Below, in pieces: positions 26,440-34,253 of a DNA stretch of 64,000 nt. Position 1 is the stretch's first letter; each line of letters opens with the position of its first letter. The stretch spans positions 1-64,000 of the forward strand of contig NZ_DLFW01000035.1 of assembly GCF_002482385.1 (NCBI RefSeq). The letters run 5' to 3'. Both the position numbers and the translations under genes were made by a program. A model generated the notes under the pieces. It did no database searches, was not told the origin of the DNA, and worked only from the letters and a program-made list of their open reading frames with translations. Origin of the DNA: Dysgonomonas sp. UBA7710 (lineage in GTDB: Bacteria; Bacteroidota; Bacteroidia; Bacteroidales; Dysgonomonadaceae).

Positions 26440-27588
26440 TTACTTAGTTACAGCTGTAAATACTACCACACGGTTCCATTGGTCGGTAGGGAACAATTGT
26501 TCTTTGTCGCCGCTGGCTTTTGTTGTGATACGGCTAGGAGCAATATCGTATTTGTCGATCAGTACTTTAGCAACTGCCTCTGCACGTTGTTCAGACAGTC
26601 TCTGGTTGATGGCCGGAGTACCGGTGCTTCTATCGGCATAACCTGTAACGACTACATTCACGCTAGGGTTATCTTTCAGGTAACGGGCAGCATTGAAGAT
26701 ATTGATATCCTGGTTTTGCTCAAGTTTTGCACTACCAATGCGGAATACTACAACAGCATTCATCAATACTTCGGTCTGTTCTTTAATTTCTTTGGTTTCC
26801 TGTACTATTACCTGAGGCTCAGGTTTGTTAGCCAATTCTGTTTTCAGCCTGCTGATTTCCGAATCTTTATTGCCAAGTAAAGCTCTCTGATCATTGATTT
26901 GGTTATTCAAACGTTGTAATTCAGCCGGGTCTGCCGCATCCACAACTTTGAATCCGCCTTTCGATAATTTGAAAGAAACTCCCAGTAATGCATTAACTGT
27001 ACCATCGTAGTGTGAACCTTCTTCACGTCCGTTAAAATCGTCACGCATAAGGTTACCGGCAACTTCCAGATTGATACTAGCTATTTCGCTTACACGGAAA
27101 TCCGCTTGCAAACCTGCACGGGGAACAATACTATTTACAGTATGAATACCATTTTCAGAGTCTTTAAATACATGTACATAACCAAGACCGGCAAAGCCAA
27201 TAAGATTGAACATCCTGTCTTCTTTGTAAGGAAGCACCAGGTTGGTGAGGTTAAGTAATCCATCAGCATTGATTTGGAAATACTTAGATTTGTATGTGCC
27301 ATCTGTATTATTCAATTTATAGTAGTTTTTGGATTCCCATCCGCCAACTTGTAGACGTGCCCCTGTTTTCGGTGAGAAATATTTACCTAGAGATATAGCT
27401 GCATGTGGAGTTACAACATCTCCGAAAGATGCATCTTTGTGATACTCACTGATTGTGTAGGATGCGCCGCCTTGTAATTGTAAAAACCAATTATCGCCAA
27501 ATTTTGACGGAACAATGGCTTTTTCTTGTGCCAGTGCAGGAGCTGCAGATATAGCAACTGCTGCGATAGTTAAAAGAACCTTTTTCAT
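26440..27588 (-). CDS. OmpA-family outer membrane protein
   Basis: A 382-residue protein with a signal peptide (residues 1-20, ending APALAQ), an N-terminal eight-strand-type barrel (~22-215), a short coiled linker (QRLNNQINDQRALLGNKDSEISRLKTEL) and a C-terminal OmpA peptidoglycan-binding domain (~265-380). In that domain, TGYADRSTGTPAINQRLSEQRAEAV carries the conserved Asp and Arg that bind diaminopimelate. It likely anchors the outer membrane to the wall and is probably abundant. A hairpin sits at the predicted 5' end of its mRNA (27622-27638). Confidence 0.92.
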   Translation of the reverse strand: MKKVLLTIAAVAISAAPALAQEKAIVPSKFGDNWFLQLQGGASYTISEYHKDASFGDVVTPHAAISLGKYFSPKTGARLQVGGWESKNYYKLNNTDGTYKSKYFQINADGLLNLTNLVLPYKEDRMFNLIGFAGLGYVHVFKDSENGIHTVNSIVPRAGLQADFRVSEIASINLEVAGNLMRDDFNGREEGSHYDGTVNALLGVSFKLSKGGFKVVDAADPAELQRLNNQINDQRALLGNKDSEISRLKTELANKPEPQVIVQETKEIKEQTEVLMNAVVVFRIGSAKLEQNQDINIFNAARYLKDNPSVNVVVTGYADRSTGTPAINQRLSEQRAEAVAKVLIDKYDIAPSRITTKASGDKEQLFPTDQWNRVVVFTAVTK

Positions 27589-27621
27589 TTTATAAAATTT
27601 AGTTACTATCTTTTTTAAACG

Positions 27622-27638
27622 AATGTGAACATCACATT
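27622..27638 (-). promoter_or_regulatory. 5'-terminal hairpin of the OmpA-family mRNA
   Basis: AATGTGA-N3-TCACATT, a perfect 7-bp stem with a 3-nt loop, starting only about 10 bp after the -7 box, so it would form the extreme 5' end of the transcript. Such ends protect mRNA from decay, as in Escherichia coli ompA. It resembles a CRP site but with a 3-bp instead of a 6-bp spacer. Confidence 0.4.
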
Positions 27639-27647
27639 GTTCAAATA

Positions 27648-27655
27648 CAAAAGTA
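27648..27655 (-). promoter_or_regulatory. -7 box of the OmpA-family gene
   Basis: TACTTTTG on the minus strand, 59 bp upstream of the ATG. The gap 27589-27900 otherwise holds only A/T-rich DNA. Confidence 0.55.
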
Positions 27656-27900
27656 GAATAAATTGTTAAGAAAATAATTTGTTAAATAAAAAATATAAAA
27701 ATCAATAAGCTAAATGCTTAATTGACAGCAAAGAGAAAAGAAACTGAAAAAAGAGGCAAATTGATAAATTTTAGTGACAATTTGATTTTTTATTTCTAAA
27801 ATCATTTTTTTTTGTTACTTTTAAGTGCCAAAAACATCTGTAGGCAATATCCTTTCAGGGAATAGAGAAATATACACAAAAAATAGATTATTATAAATAT

Positions 27901-30273
27901 ATGGCGCATCTTCCAGATTTTATAAGTGACTTGGCTATAATACTTATTACAGCCGGGTTTGTAACCATTGTATTTAAATGGTTGAAACAACCCGTCGTAC
28001 TCGGGTACATTGTTGCGGGATTCCTCGCGAGTCTTCATTTCAAAAAATTTATAGAAAACCTGGTTGTAAAAGTAACAGACATCCCCGAAGGGCAGGTTGC
28101 TAATGTGTTTAAGGTATTGCCGGAAATATCGGATATGGCTAATGTCAGTATCTGGGCCGAAATAGGGGTCATATTTCTTCTCTTTGCGCTTGGTTTGGAA
28201 TTCAGTTTCAAGAAATTGATAGATGTAGGGGGAAAGGCCTCAATAGCTACGCTCATCAATTTGGGATCGATGATAATAATAGGTTATCTGGCAGGTGAGC
28301 TATTCATTGTTAATCTTATAGATGACTGGACCTCAATGGATAGTATTTATCTGGGCTGTATGTTGTCCATGTCTTCCACTACTATTATAATAAAGGCCTT
28401 TAACGATATGGGGCTGCAAAAGAAAAAATTTGCAGGCATAGTATTCGGGATGCTTATCGTGGAAGATATTGCTGCCATTGTAATGATGGTATTGCTTACC
28501 ACATTTGCTTCCAGCCAGCATTTCGAGAGTGGCGAGGTAGCAAATAGTGTGGTCAAACTGGTCTTTTTTATGCTTATCTGGTTTGTAGTAGGTATTTATA
28601 TGATACCGACAATGCTGAAGAAACTGAAAAAATACCTGAATGATGAAACATTGCTTATTGTTGCTATCGGCCTGTGTCTGGGTATGGTACTGTTTGCAAC
28701 AAGTGTTGGTTTCTCTGCAGCCTTGGGTGCATTTATTATGGGATCAATTTTGGCTGAAACAATTGAGTCTAAACATATAGAACATCTTATTGAACCACTG
28801 AAAAATCTGTTCGGCGCTGTTTTCTTCGTGTCGGTGGGTATGATGATAGATCCGGCGGTAATCGGTGAATATGCCGTGCTTATTCTGATACTGACGTTAG
28901 TTATCCTTATCGGACGTACTCTTTTTGCTACTGTTGGAGTATTGGCATCCGGAGAAGGCCTAAAGGTGGCCTTGCAATCAGGCTTCAGCCTGGCTCAGAT
29001 TGGTGAGTTCTCATTTATTATTGCTTCGCTGGGAATGGGACTGGGCGTTATTACCGAAACGCTTTACCCTATTATTGTTGCCGTATCGGTGATAACTACA
29101 TTTACAACGCCGTATTGTATCAAGGGGGCGGAACCTGCTTATAATTGGCTCGAAAAACGCATTCCTAAGAAATGGAATAAACTGATAGAGGGATATGGTA
29201 TGTCAAGCTATAATACGGTAAACAAACAAAACGACTGGAAAAAACTACTCCAAAGCATCCTCAAATTAGTTGCTATTTACAGTACAATTTCTATTGCAAT
29301 ACTCCTTGTATTTCAGAATTTTATAAATCCATATATAGTTGAATATGTACCAGGTAGTATCTGGGGAAATATACTGGCGGCAGTGATTACACTTACACTG
29401 ATGGCTCCGTTCCTGCGTGCTATCATGATGAAGAAAAACCGTTCGGAAGAGTTCAAGAATCTCTGGAGAGACAACCGTTTCAACAGAGGAGCATTGATTT
29501 CTCTTATTGCTTTCCGCATCATTATCTGTGTGGCGTTGGTACTGATGGTTCTGATTCCATTGTTCCCAAGGCTTACAATACTGATGGTGATAATATCACT
29601 GGCTGTAGTTATATTGATTGTATTTTCCCAGGGATTCAAGAAGCAGTCGCGTAAAATAGAGGCCCGTTTCCTTGAGAACCTGAATCTGAAGCAAAAATAC
29701 GATGAGAAAAAAGCCGCATTGCTACCAACAGTAGCCAATGACTTACGTTCAAAAGATATACATATAGAGGAATTTGAAATATCACAATCGTCACCTAGCA
29801 TAGGAAAGACTTTGCGTGAACTCAATTTCAGACAAAAGACAGGAGTGAATATTGTGACCATAATACGTGGCAGTAAGAAGATAAATATCCCAGATGGGAA
29901 TGAACGCTTGTATCCTTTTGATAAACTTGTGGTTTCAGGTTCTGATGAAGAAATGCAAACTTTAGCTCAATATCTTCAAGATAGAAAAGCGCAGGCATCA
30001 CAAATGGAAGAAGAAGCCCAGCATCATATTAGTTTGTCCCAATTTCTGGTCGAACTTGGCTCACCTCTTATTGGTAAGACTATAGCTAGTGCCGGAATAC
30101 GGGAAAAGACTGAATGTATGGTAATTGGGATAGACCGGAATGATGAGTCTATTATACAGTTTACTCCTAATTTTATGTTTGAAGAAGGAGATATCATATG
30201 GCTCGCCGGCGAAAAGGACAAATTGAATTCTTTTGAAGAAAATATTGGTGATTTACAGCCGATTATACCTTGA
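27901..30273 (+). CDS. CPA2-family cation:proton antiporter with two TrkA-C domains
   Basis: A 790-residue inner-membrane protein. Residues ~1-400 form the KefB/CPA2 exchanger (LGYIVAGFLAS; IGVIFLLFALGLEFSFKKL; GFSAALGAFIMGSILAET; FFVSVGMMIDP). More helices follow to ~580, then two cytosolic TrkA-C regulatory domains in tandem (~615-690, EEFEISQSSPSIGKTLRELNF; ~700-785, SLSQFLVELGSPLIGKTIASA). There is no TrkA-N nucleotide-binding domain, so regulation by NAD(H) or glutathione as in KefB/C is unlikely. It probably exports K+ or Na+ for H+. It overlaps the longest frame of the next gene. Confidence 0.9.
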   Translation: MAHLPDFISDLAIILITAGFVTIVFKWLKQPVVLGYIVAGFLASLHFKKFIENLVVKVTDIPEGQVANVFKVLPEISDMANVSIWAEIGVIFLLFALGLEFSFKKLIDVGGKASIATLINLGSMIIIGYLAGELFIVNLIDDWTSMDSIYLGCMLSMSSTTIIIKAFNDMGLQKKKFAGIVFGMLIVEDIAAIVMMVLLTTFASSQHFESGEVANSVVKLVFFMLIWFVVGIYMIPTMLKKLKKYLNDETLLIVAIGLCLGMVLFATSVGFSAALGAFIMGSILAETIESKHIEHLIEPLKNLFGAVFFVSVGMMIDPAVIGEYAVLILILTLVILIGRTLFATVGVLASGEGLKVALQSGFSLAQIGEFSFIIASLGMGLGVITETLYPIIVAVSVITTFTTPYCIKGAEPAYNWLEKRIPKKWNKLIEGYGMSSYNTVNKQNDWKKLLQSILKLVAIYSTISIAILLVFQNFINPYIVEYVPGSIWGNILAAVITLTLMAPFLRAIMMKKNRSEEFKNLWRDNRFNRGALISLIAFRIIICVALVLMVLIPLFPRLTILMVIISLAVVILIVFSQGFKKQSRKIEARFLENLNLKQKYDEKKAALLPTVANDLRSKDIHIEEFEISQSSPSIGKTLRELNFRQKTGVNIVTIIRGSKKINIPDGNERLYPFDKLVVSGSDEEMQTLAQYLQDRKAQASQMEEEAQHHISLSQFLVELGSPLIGKTIASAGIREKTECMVIGIDRNDESIIQFTPNFMFEEGDIIWLAGEKDKLNSFEENIGDLQPIIP

Positions 30274-30311
30274 TAGATTTTTTTTATCATGGAATATTAA
30301 ATCTAAAGATC

Positions 30312-31133
30312 ATGATTGAGATACCCGAATCAAATACAATCAGCCGTCAGGCCGAAACGATTCTGGCAGGGAAGCGGATTGCAAAGGTAGTGCAAGCTAC
30401 CAGCCCGCATAAATTTACATGGTATAATGGTGATCCTCTCTTATATCCCGATATACTTGTCGGACGAGAGATTGAGGGGGTAAGAGGGCACGGCGCTTAC
30501 TTGGATATACTTTGCGACGAGGATGTGAAAATTTCTATCGGTGATGGTACAAATCTGAAATACTATCCTTCTATCGAAAGTCATCCTATCAAGCATCAGT
30601 TATTGATAGAGTTCGACGATAAAAGTTTTATGGCTTTTACTGTGTCTATGTACGGTGCCATCTATGCCTATAAGGGTGAGATGGATAACTTCTATCATCG
30701 TAATAGCCTCAATAGTATCTCTCCTCTGACTGATAAGTTTGACAGGCAGTATTTTGATAATATATTCAGCAGCGTGAAAAAAGATATGTCAGTAAAAGCC
30801 CTGCTGGCTACCGAACAACGCATACCGGGGCTGGGCAATGGCGTATTGCAGGATATACTATTCAAGGCAGGACTCCATCCGAAGCGAAAAATATCAACTA
30901 TTTCCGATTTTGAAAGGGGTGACCTGTTCCATTGTCTGAAAGTTACGCTGCAAAGCATGACCGACAAAGGAGGGCGCGATACAGAAAAGGATTTCTATGG
31001 CAATTTTGGAGGATATAAATGTCTCCTCTCCAAAAATACATATAAGCTACCTTGCCCTAATTGTGGAGGCGAAATTGTGAAAGAAGCATATCTGGGTGGT
31101 ACAATATATTATTGTCCATCTTGCCAGAAATAA
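30312..31133 (+). CDS. Fpg/Nei-family DNA glycosylase-like protein with altered N-terminus
   Basis: A 273-residue protein of the formamidopyrimidine-DNA glycosylase/endonuclease VIII family. It shows the helix-two-turn-helix region (EQRIPGLGNGVLQDILFKAGLHPKR) and a C-terminal zinc finger with four Cys (CPNCGG..YYCPSCQ). In active enzymes the mature N-terminus is Pro-Glu (MPELPE). Here it is MIEIPES: Ile replaces the catalytic proline and Glu3 is kept. Glycosylase chemistry may therefore be changed or lost while DNA binding remains. I use the ATG at 30312, since the upstream ATG at 30270 would add 14 unrelated residues. Confidence 0.85.
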   Translation: MIEIPESNTISRQAETILAGKRIAKVVQATSPHKFTWYNGDPLLYPDILVGREIEGVRGHGAYLDILCDEDVKISIGDGTNLKYYPSIESHPIKHQLLIEFDDKSFMAFTVSMYGAIYAYKGEMDNFYHRNSLNSISPLTDKFDRQYFDNIFSSVKKDMSVKALLATEQRIPGLGNGVLQDILFKAGLHPKRKISTISDFERGDLFHCLKVTLQSMTDKGGRDTEKDFYGNFGGYKCLLSKNTYKLPCPNCGGEIVKEAYLGGTIYYCPSCQK

Positions 31134-31244
31134 TAAATATCATTCGGATTATATAAAAACCAAGAGGCTGCTCGAATCTCTGGCAACCCCTTTTAGTATA
31201 TGGTGCAATATAAGAAGCTATTGCAGAAAAAGTAGTGTTTTTTA

Positions 31245-32522
31245 TTATAGTGTTTTCAGCTTCAGATTGCGCCACAATACTTTAATTCCTCCGCCATCGT
31301 GTATTTGAAGAGCGATACGGCCTTGTCCCTGTCCGATTTTTTCGTCCACGAGATTTACCATTTCTTCACCGTTGAGCCAGGTCGTAACTTTATCTCCCTG
31401 AACCAGAATGCGCATTGTATTCCAGTCTCCGACTTTCAGCACGTTATCTTTTTCTTTTGGAGCTTCTATGATCCATCCGCGTCCGTAAGATTCATAAATA
31501 CCGCCTGTACCATGACCTTTAGGAGCTACTTCCACTTGCCATCCGTTTACTTTCACATCCTTTTCTATAAAAGAGCGGATAAATACACCGGAGTTCCCAT
31601 CGGCTTCCTGCTTAAATTCTACAGTCAGGTCGAAATCATCATAATATTCGCGTGTGGCTAAGTAACCGTATTGTTTGTCGGGGCCACTTTCGCATACCAG
31701 CAGTCCGTCCTGTACATACCATTTTTCGGTTCCGTATACATCCCATCCAGTAAGGTCTGTACCATTGAAGAGCGTTACCTCTTTTGTCTTGCGGGGAAGC
31801 TCTTTTATCTTGATATTGCGGAACGATGCCGGGTATCCGTGATCCTGCAGGCATAGCACACCTTTCTTTGCCAGTCCGTATTCCGGTGCATTGTGCCATT
31901 TCCCGCTGTTCTTACGTGCATACCAGTCGTCGGTCCATGCCTCAAATTCAAGTATCTTTATACCATTGAGCCAATGTTCTACATGGCCATTGTCGAATAC
32001 AATTTTAGAATTGTTCCATTCTCCCTGCGGGTTTACTTTCATCAGAGAGGTATCAGGAATATGCATCGCATAGTCTGCACCCATATTTTGCCAGTCTTCC
32101 AGTTTATCAGGGAAATTAGGCGCATCTATCAATTGGTATTCGGGGCCTGTAACATAAGGAACACTATATTGAGGACGTTCTACTACATGGTACAACATAC
32201 CACTATTGCCTCCTTTCGATAGCTTCCAGTCCCACGAAAGTTCGAAGTTCTCGTATTGCTTATCAGTTACAATATAGCCGCTGGCATCGCTGCCATCGCC
32301 CTTAGCCTGGATACAGCCTTCTACAACATGCCACGGCTGTGTAAGGGTTGTACCATTGTAATCTTTCCATCCGGCCATTGTTTTTCCGTCAAATAGCAAT
32401 TGCCATCCTTCGGATTTTTCCTTTTCTGATAAGGTGTTTTCGGGTTGTGTACTGCTGCAGGAAGTCAATGCTATAGATAAGATAGCACATGATGCAACAA
32501 AGTTTTTGATTTTTGGTTTCAT
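31245..32522 (-). CDS. lipoprotein with two tandem DUF1080 (3-keto-disaccharide hydrolase-like) domains
   Basis: A 425-residue lipoprotein (lipobox ALTSC, Cys22). Two related beta-sandwich domains follow: ~38-230 (GWQLLFDGKTMAGWKDYNG...NGHVEHWLNGIKILEFE...GVLCLQDHGYPASFRNIKIKEL) and ~243-425 (EVTLFNGTDLTGWDVYG...GDKVTTWLNGEEMVNL...GRIALQIHDGGGIKVLWRNLKLK). DUF1080 domains resemble laminin-G/GH16-like folds, and some members cleave 3-keto-glycosides. It probably acts on a sugar at the cell surface. It lies beside NamZ and may join that salvage locus, but it has its own promoter. Confidence 0.88.
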   Translation of the reverse strand: MKPKIKNFVASCAILSIALTSCSSTQPENTLSEKEKSEGWQLLFDGKTMAGWKDYNGTTLTQPWHVVEGCIQAKGDGSDASGYIVTDKQYENFELSWDWKLSKGGNSGMLYHVVERPQYSVPYVTGPEYQLIDAPNFPDKLEDWQNMGADYAMHIPDTSLMKVNPQGEWNNSKIVFDNGHVEHWLNGIKILEFEAWTDDWYARKNSGKWHNAPEYGLAKKGVLCLQDHGYPASFRNIKIKELPRKTKEVTLFNGTDLTGWDVYGTEKWYVQDGLLVCESGPDKQYGYLATREYYDDFDLTVEFKQEADGNSGVFIRSFIEKDVKVNGWQVEVAPKGHGTGGIYESYGRGWIIEAPKEKDNVLKVGDWNTMRILVQGDKVTTWLNGEEMVNLVDEKIGQGQGRIALQIHDGGGIKVLWRNLKLKTL

Positions 32523-32565
32523 TAAATTAGGACTTTGGTATTAATAAAATAATTAACTATTTCAA

Positions 32566-32573
32566 CAAAGATA
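32566..32573 (-). promoter_or_regulatory. -7 box of the DUF1080 lipoprotein gene
   Basis: TATCTTTG on the minus strand, 43 bp upstream of the ATG. Confidence 0.55.
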
Positions 32574-32641
32574 ATAAAAATGCTGTGAAATAAAAGATTG
32601 TTTGTTGATATAAGATATGTAAATATTGATGCCTATTTATT

Positions 32642-33877
32642 TTATTTATATAAATAATACTTTTTTGATAGTCGTTTAAAAGTCTCAGTGTCTTTATACC
32701 AAAAATCTTTAATATCGTCGAAATTGTTATTTCTTGCGAAGGTCAATCTGATATAATCACTTCCCGCAACCTGGTCGAACATCCTGAAACGCTTCTGGTC
32801 AGCATTGTCGAATACTGCTTTGTCCGGGTATAACTTTGCTACTTCCTGCATAACGTAGAACTGGATTTCGGACAATCTTGCCTTTTCGTAGTCCATAATA
32901 TGTACTTGTACCCCTTGATACAGTTTGCCTTGTCCTACCGAATAGAATGGTTTTAGGTGTATAGGCCTGAAATATACTCCGGGCAGCCGTAAACGATTCA
33001 GGCTGCCAGCCAAATCGTCAGCATCTATCCACTCTGTTGCAAACATCTGAAAAGGGATTGTATAACCTACGCCGATAGACATATATCCCAGTTCTCCCAA
33101 TATGCCCGAAACCGGATAAAACATAGCAGAAACCGGCTGGGGAATGTGGGGTGATGATGGTATCCATTGCAGACCTGTTTGGTCGTATGTCATTTTTCGT
33201 TTCCAGCCTTTCATTTTTACTACCTGTAACTTACACTTACCTTTTAGCATATTTTCTCCATTGAGAAGCAATGCCAGTTCTCCGCAGGTTAGTCCATATA
33301 CATATGGTATTTTGAACTGACTCACGAATGATATAAAGCCGTCTTCTACCAGACAGCCTTCTACCTTTTGTCCGCCCAGCGGATTAGGCCTGTCGAGGAC
33401 GATAAATTCGATATTATTTTCTGCGGCAGATTCCATAGCCAGCCCCATTGTGCTTATGTATGTGAACGAACGGCTGCCTATATCCTGTATGTCATATACA
33501 AGTACATCGATATCTTTCAGCATATCGGGTGTTGCTTTGCGTGTTTTACCATGAAGGGAATAAACTGTCAGCCCGGTCTTGGGGTCTGTGACGGTTTCTA
33601 CATAGTCTCCGGCATGTCTGTCGCCACGTACGCCATGTTCAGGTGCAAAAAGTGCTGTCAGATTTACATTCGGGGTCTCATAGAGTATATCGATAACAGA
33701 CTTCATGTTGTTATCGACTCCTGTAGGATTTGTAATCAGACCTACGCGTTTCCCTTCCAGTATTTTAAAGTTTTGCTCTTTCAGAACTTCAATACCTGTT
33801 TTTATCCTTATTTTTTGAGAGAAAGATAAGGTAGGGATCAACAGCAGAATAAATAATATAACGAATGCTTTTTTCAT
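32642..33877 (-). CDS. namZ: DUF1343 protein, NamZ-like exo-beta-N-acetylmuramidase
   Basis: A 411-residue protein with a signal peptide (residues 1-20, ending LSFSQ). The family (DUF1343, GH171) includes NamZ, which releases terminal MurNAc from peptidoglycan fragments outside the cytoplasm. Conserved blocks are GKRVGLITNPTGVD, FAPEHGVRGDRHAGDYV, LTVYSLHGKTRKATPDML, DVLVYDIQDIGSRSFTYISTM, LDRPNPLGGQKVEG and IPYVYGLTCGELALLLN. The neighbouring AmpG-like permease and amino-sugar kinase support a role in murein salvage. It is separated from ampG by a repeat and a terminator. Confidence 0.85.
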   Translation of the reverse strand: MKKAFVILFILLLIPTLSFSQKIRIKTGIEVLKEQNFKILEGKRVGLITNPTGVDNNMKSVIDILYETPNVNLTALFAPEHGVRGDRHAGDYVETVTDPKTGLTVYSLHGKTRKATPDMLKDIDVLVYDIQDIGSRSFTYISTMGLAMESAAENNIEFIVLDRPNPLGGQKVEGCLVEDGFISFVSQFKIPYVYGLTCGELALLLNGENMLKGKCKLQVVKMKGWKRKMTYDQTGLQWIPSSPHIPQPVSAMFYPVSGILGELGYMSIGVGYTIPFQMFATEWIDADDLAGSLNRLRLPGVYFRPIHLKPFYSVGQGKLYQGVQVHIMDYEKARLSEIQFYVMQEVAKLYPDKAVFDNADQKRFRMFDQVAGSDYIRLTFARNNNFDDIKDFWYKDTETFKRLSKKYYLYK

Positions 33878-33911
33878 AATTCTTATATTTTATATATATT
33901 AACTATATTTA

Positions 33912-34041
33912 GTTAAAAGGTAACAGATGTAACACATTTTTCAGTAAACAGTCAACAGTTATCAGTTAACAACTTGTATCTCGTGTCTTATCTACTCGTA
34001 TCTCGTTTACTCGTAACTGTTAAAAGGTAACAAAGGTTACA
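33912..34041 (-). repeat. composite TGTTAC element, copy B (inverted)
   Basis: About 130 bp. Its reverse complement follows copy A (24035-24157) nearly base for base: TGTTAC-type ends, then TACGAGTAAACGAGATACGA and TTTACTGAAAAATG words. It occupies the 376-bp gap between namZ and ampG. Confidence 0.85.
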
Positions 34042-34164
34042 CTTTCTTCGCTCATCTGCTAATATACTTATCAGCCAATCAATAGTTCAAAGAATACTAT
34101 AAGCTATCACAATAGCTTACTGTATAGATAAAATTATTAAGTTCTCATTCACATAAAACAATTA

Positions 34165-34213
34165 AAGTAAAACGGCTTTATAAATAAAGGGAACGCCAAA
34201 AGCCGTTTTACTT
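34165..34213 (-). terminator. terminator after the ampG-like gene
   Basis: A 15-bp perfect stem, AAGTAAAACGGCTTT (34165-34179) with AAAGCCGTTTTACTT (34199-34213), followed on the minus strand by TTAATTGTTTT. It separates the ampG operon from namZ. Confidence 0.7.
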
Positions 34214-34253
34214 ATCAATCACCCATTAGAAAAAGGTTAACTCTATTATTATA

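Noticed and set aside
27622..27638. CRP/FNR binding site (TGTGA..TCACA)
   Set aside because: The spacer is 3 bp and not 6, and it lies after the predicted transcription start. A hairpin explains it better.
31160..31230. Possible SAM-type riboswitch (CTCGAATCTCTGGCAACC) downstream of the Fpg-like gene
   Set aside because: Only the GGCAACC word fits. The other conserved SAM-I stems are missing, and the sequence is not in front of a methionine gene.
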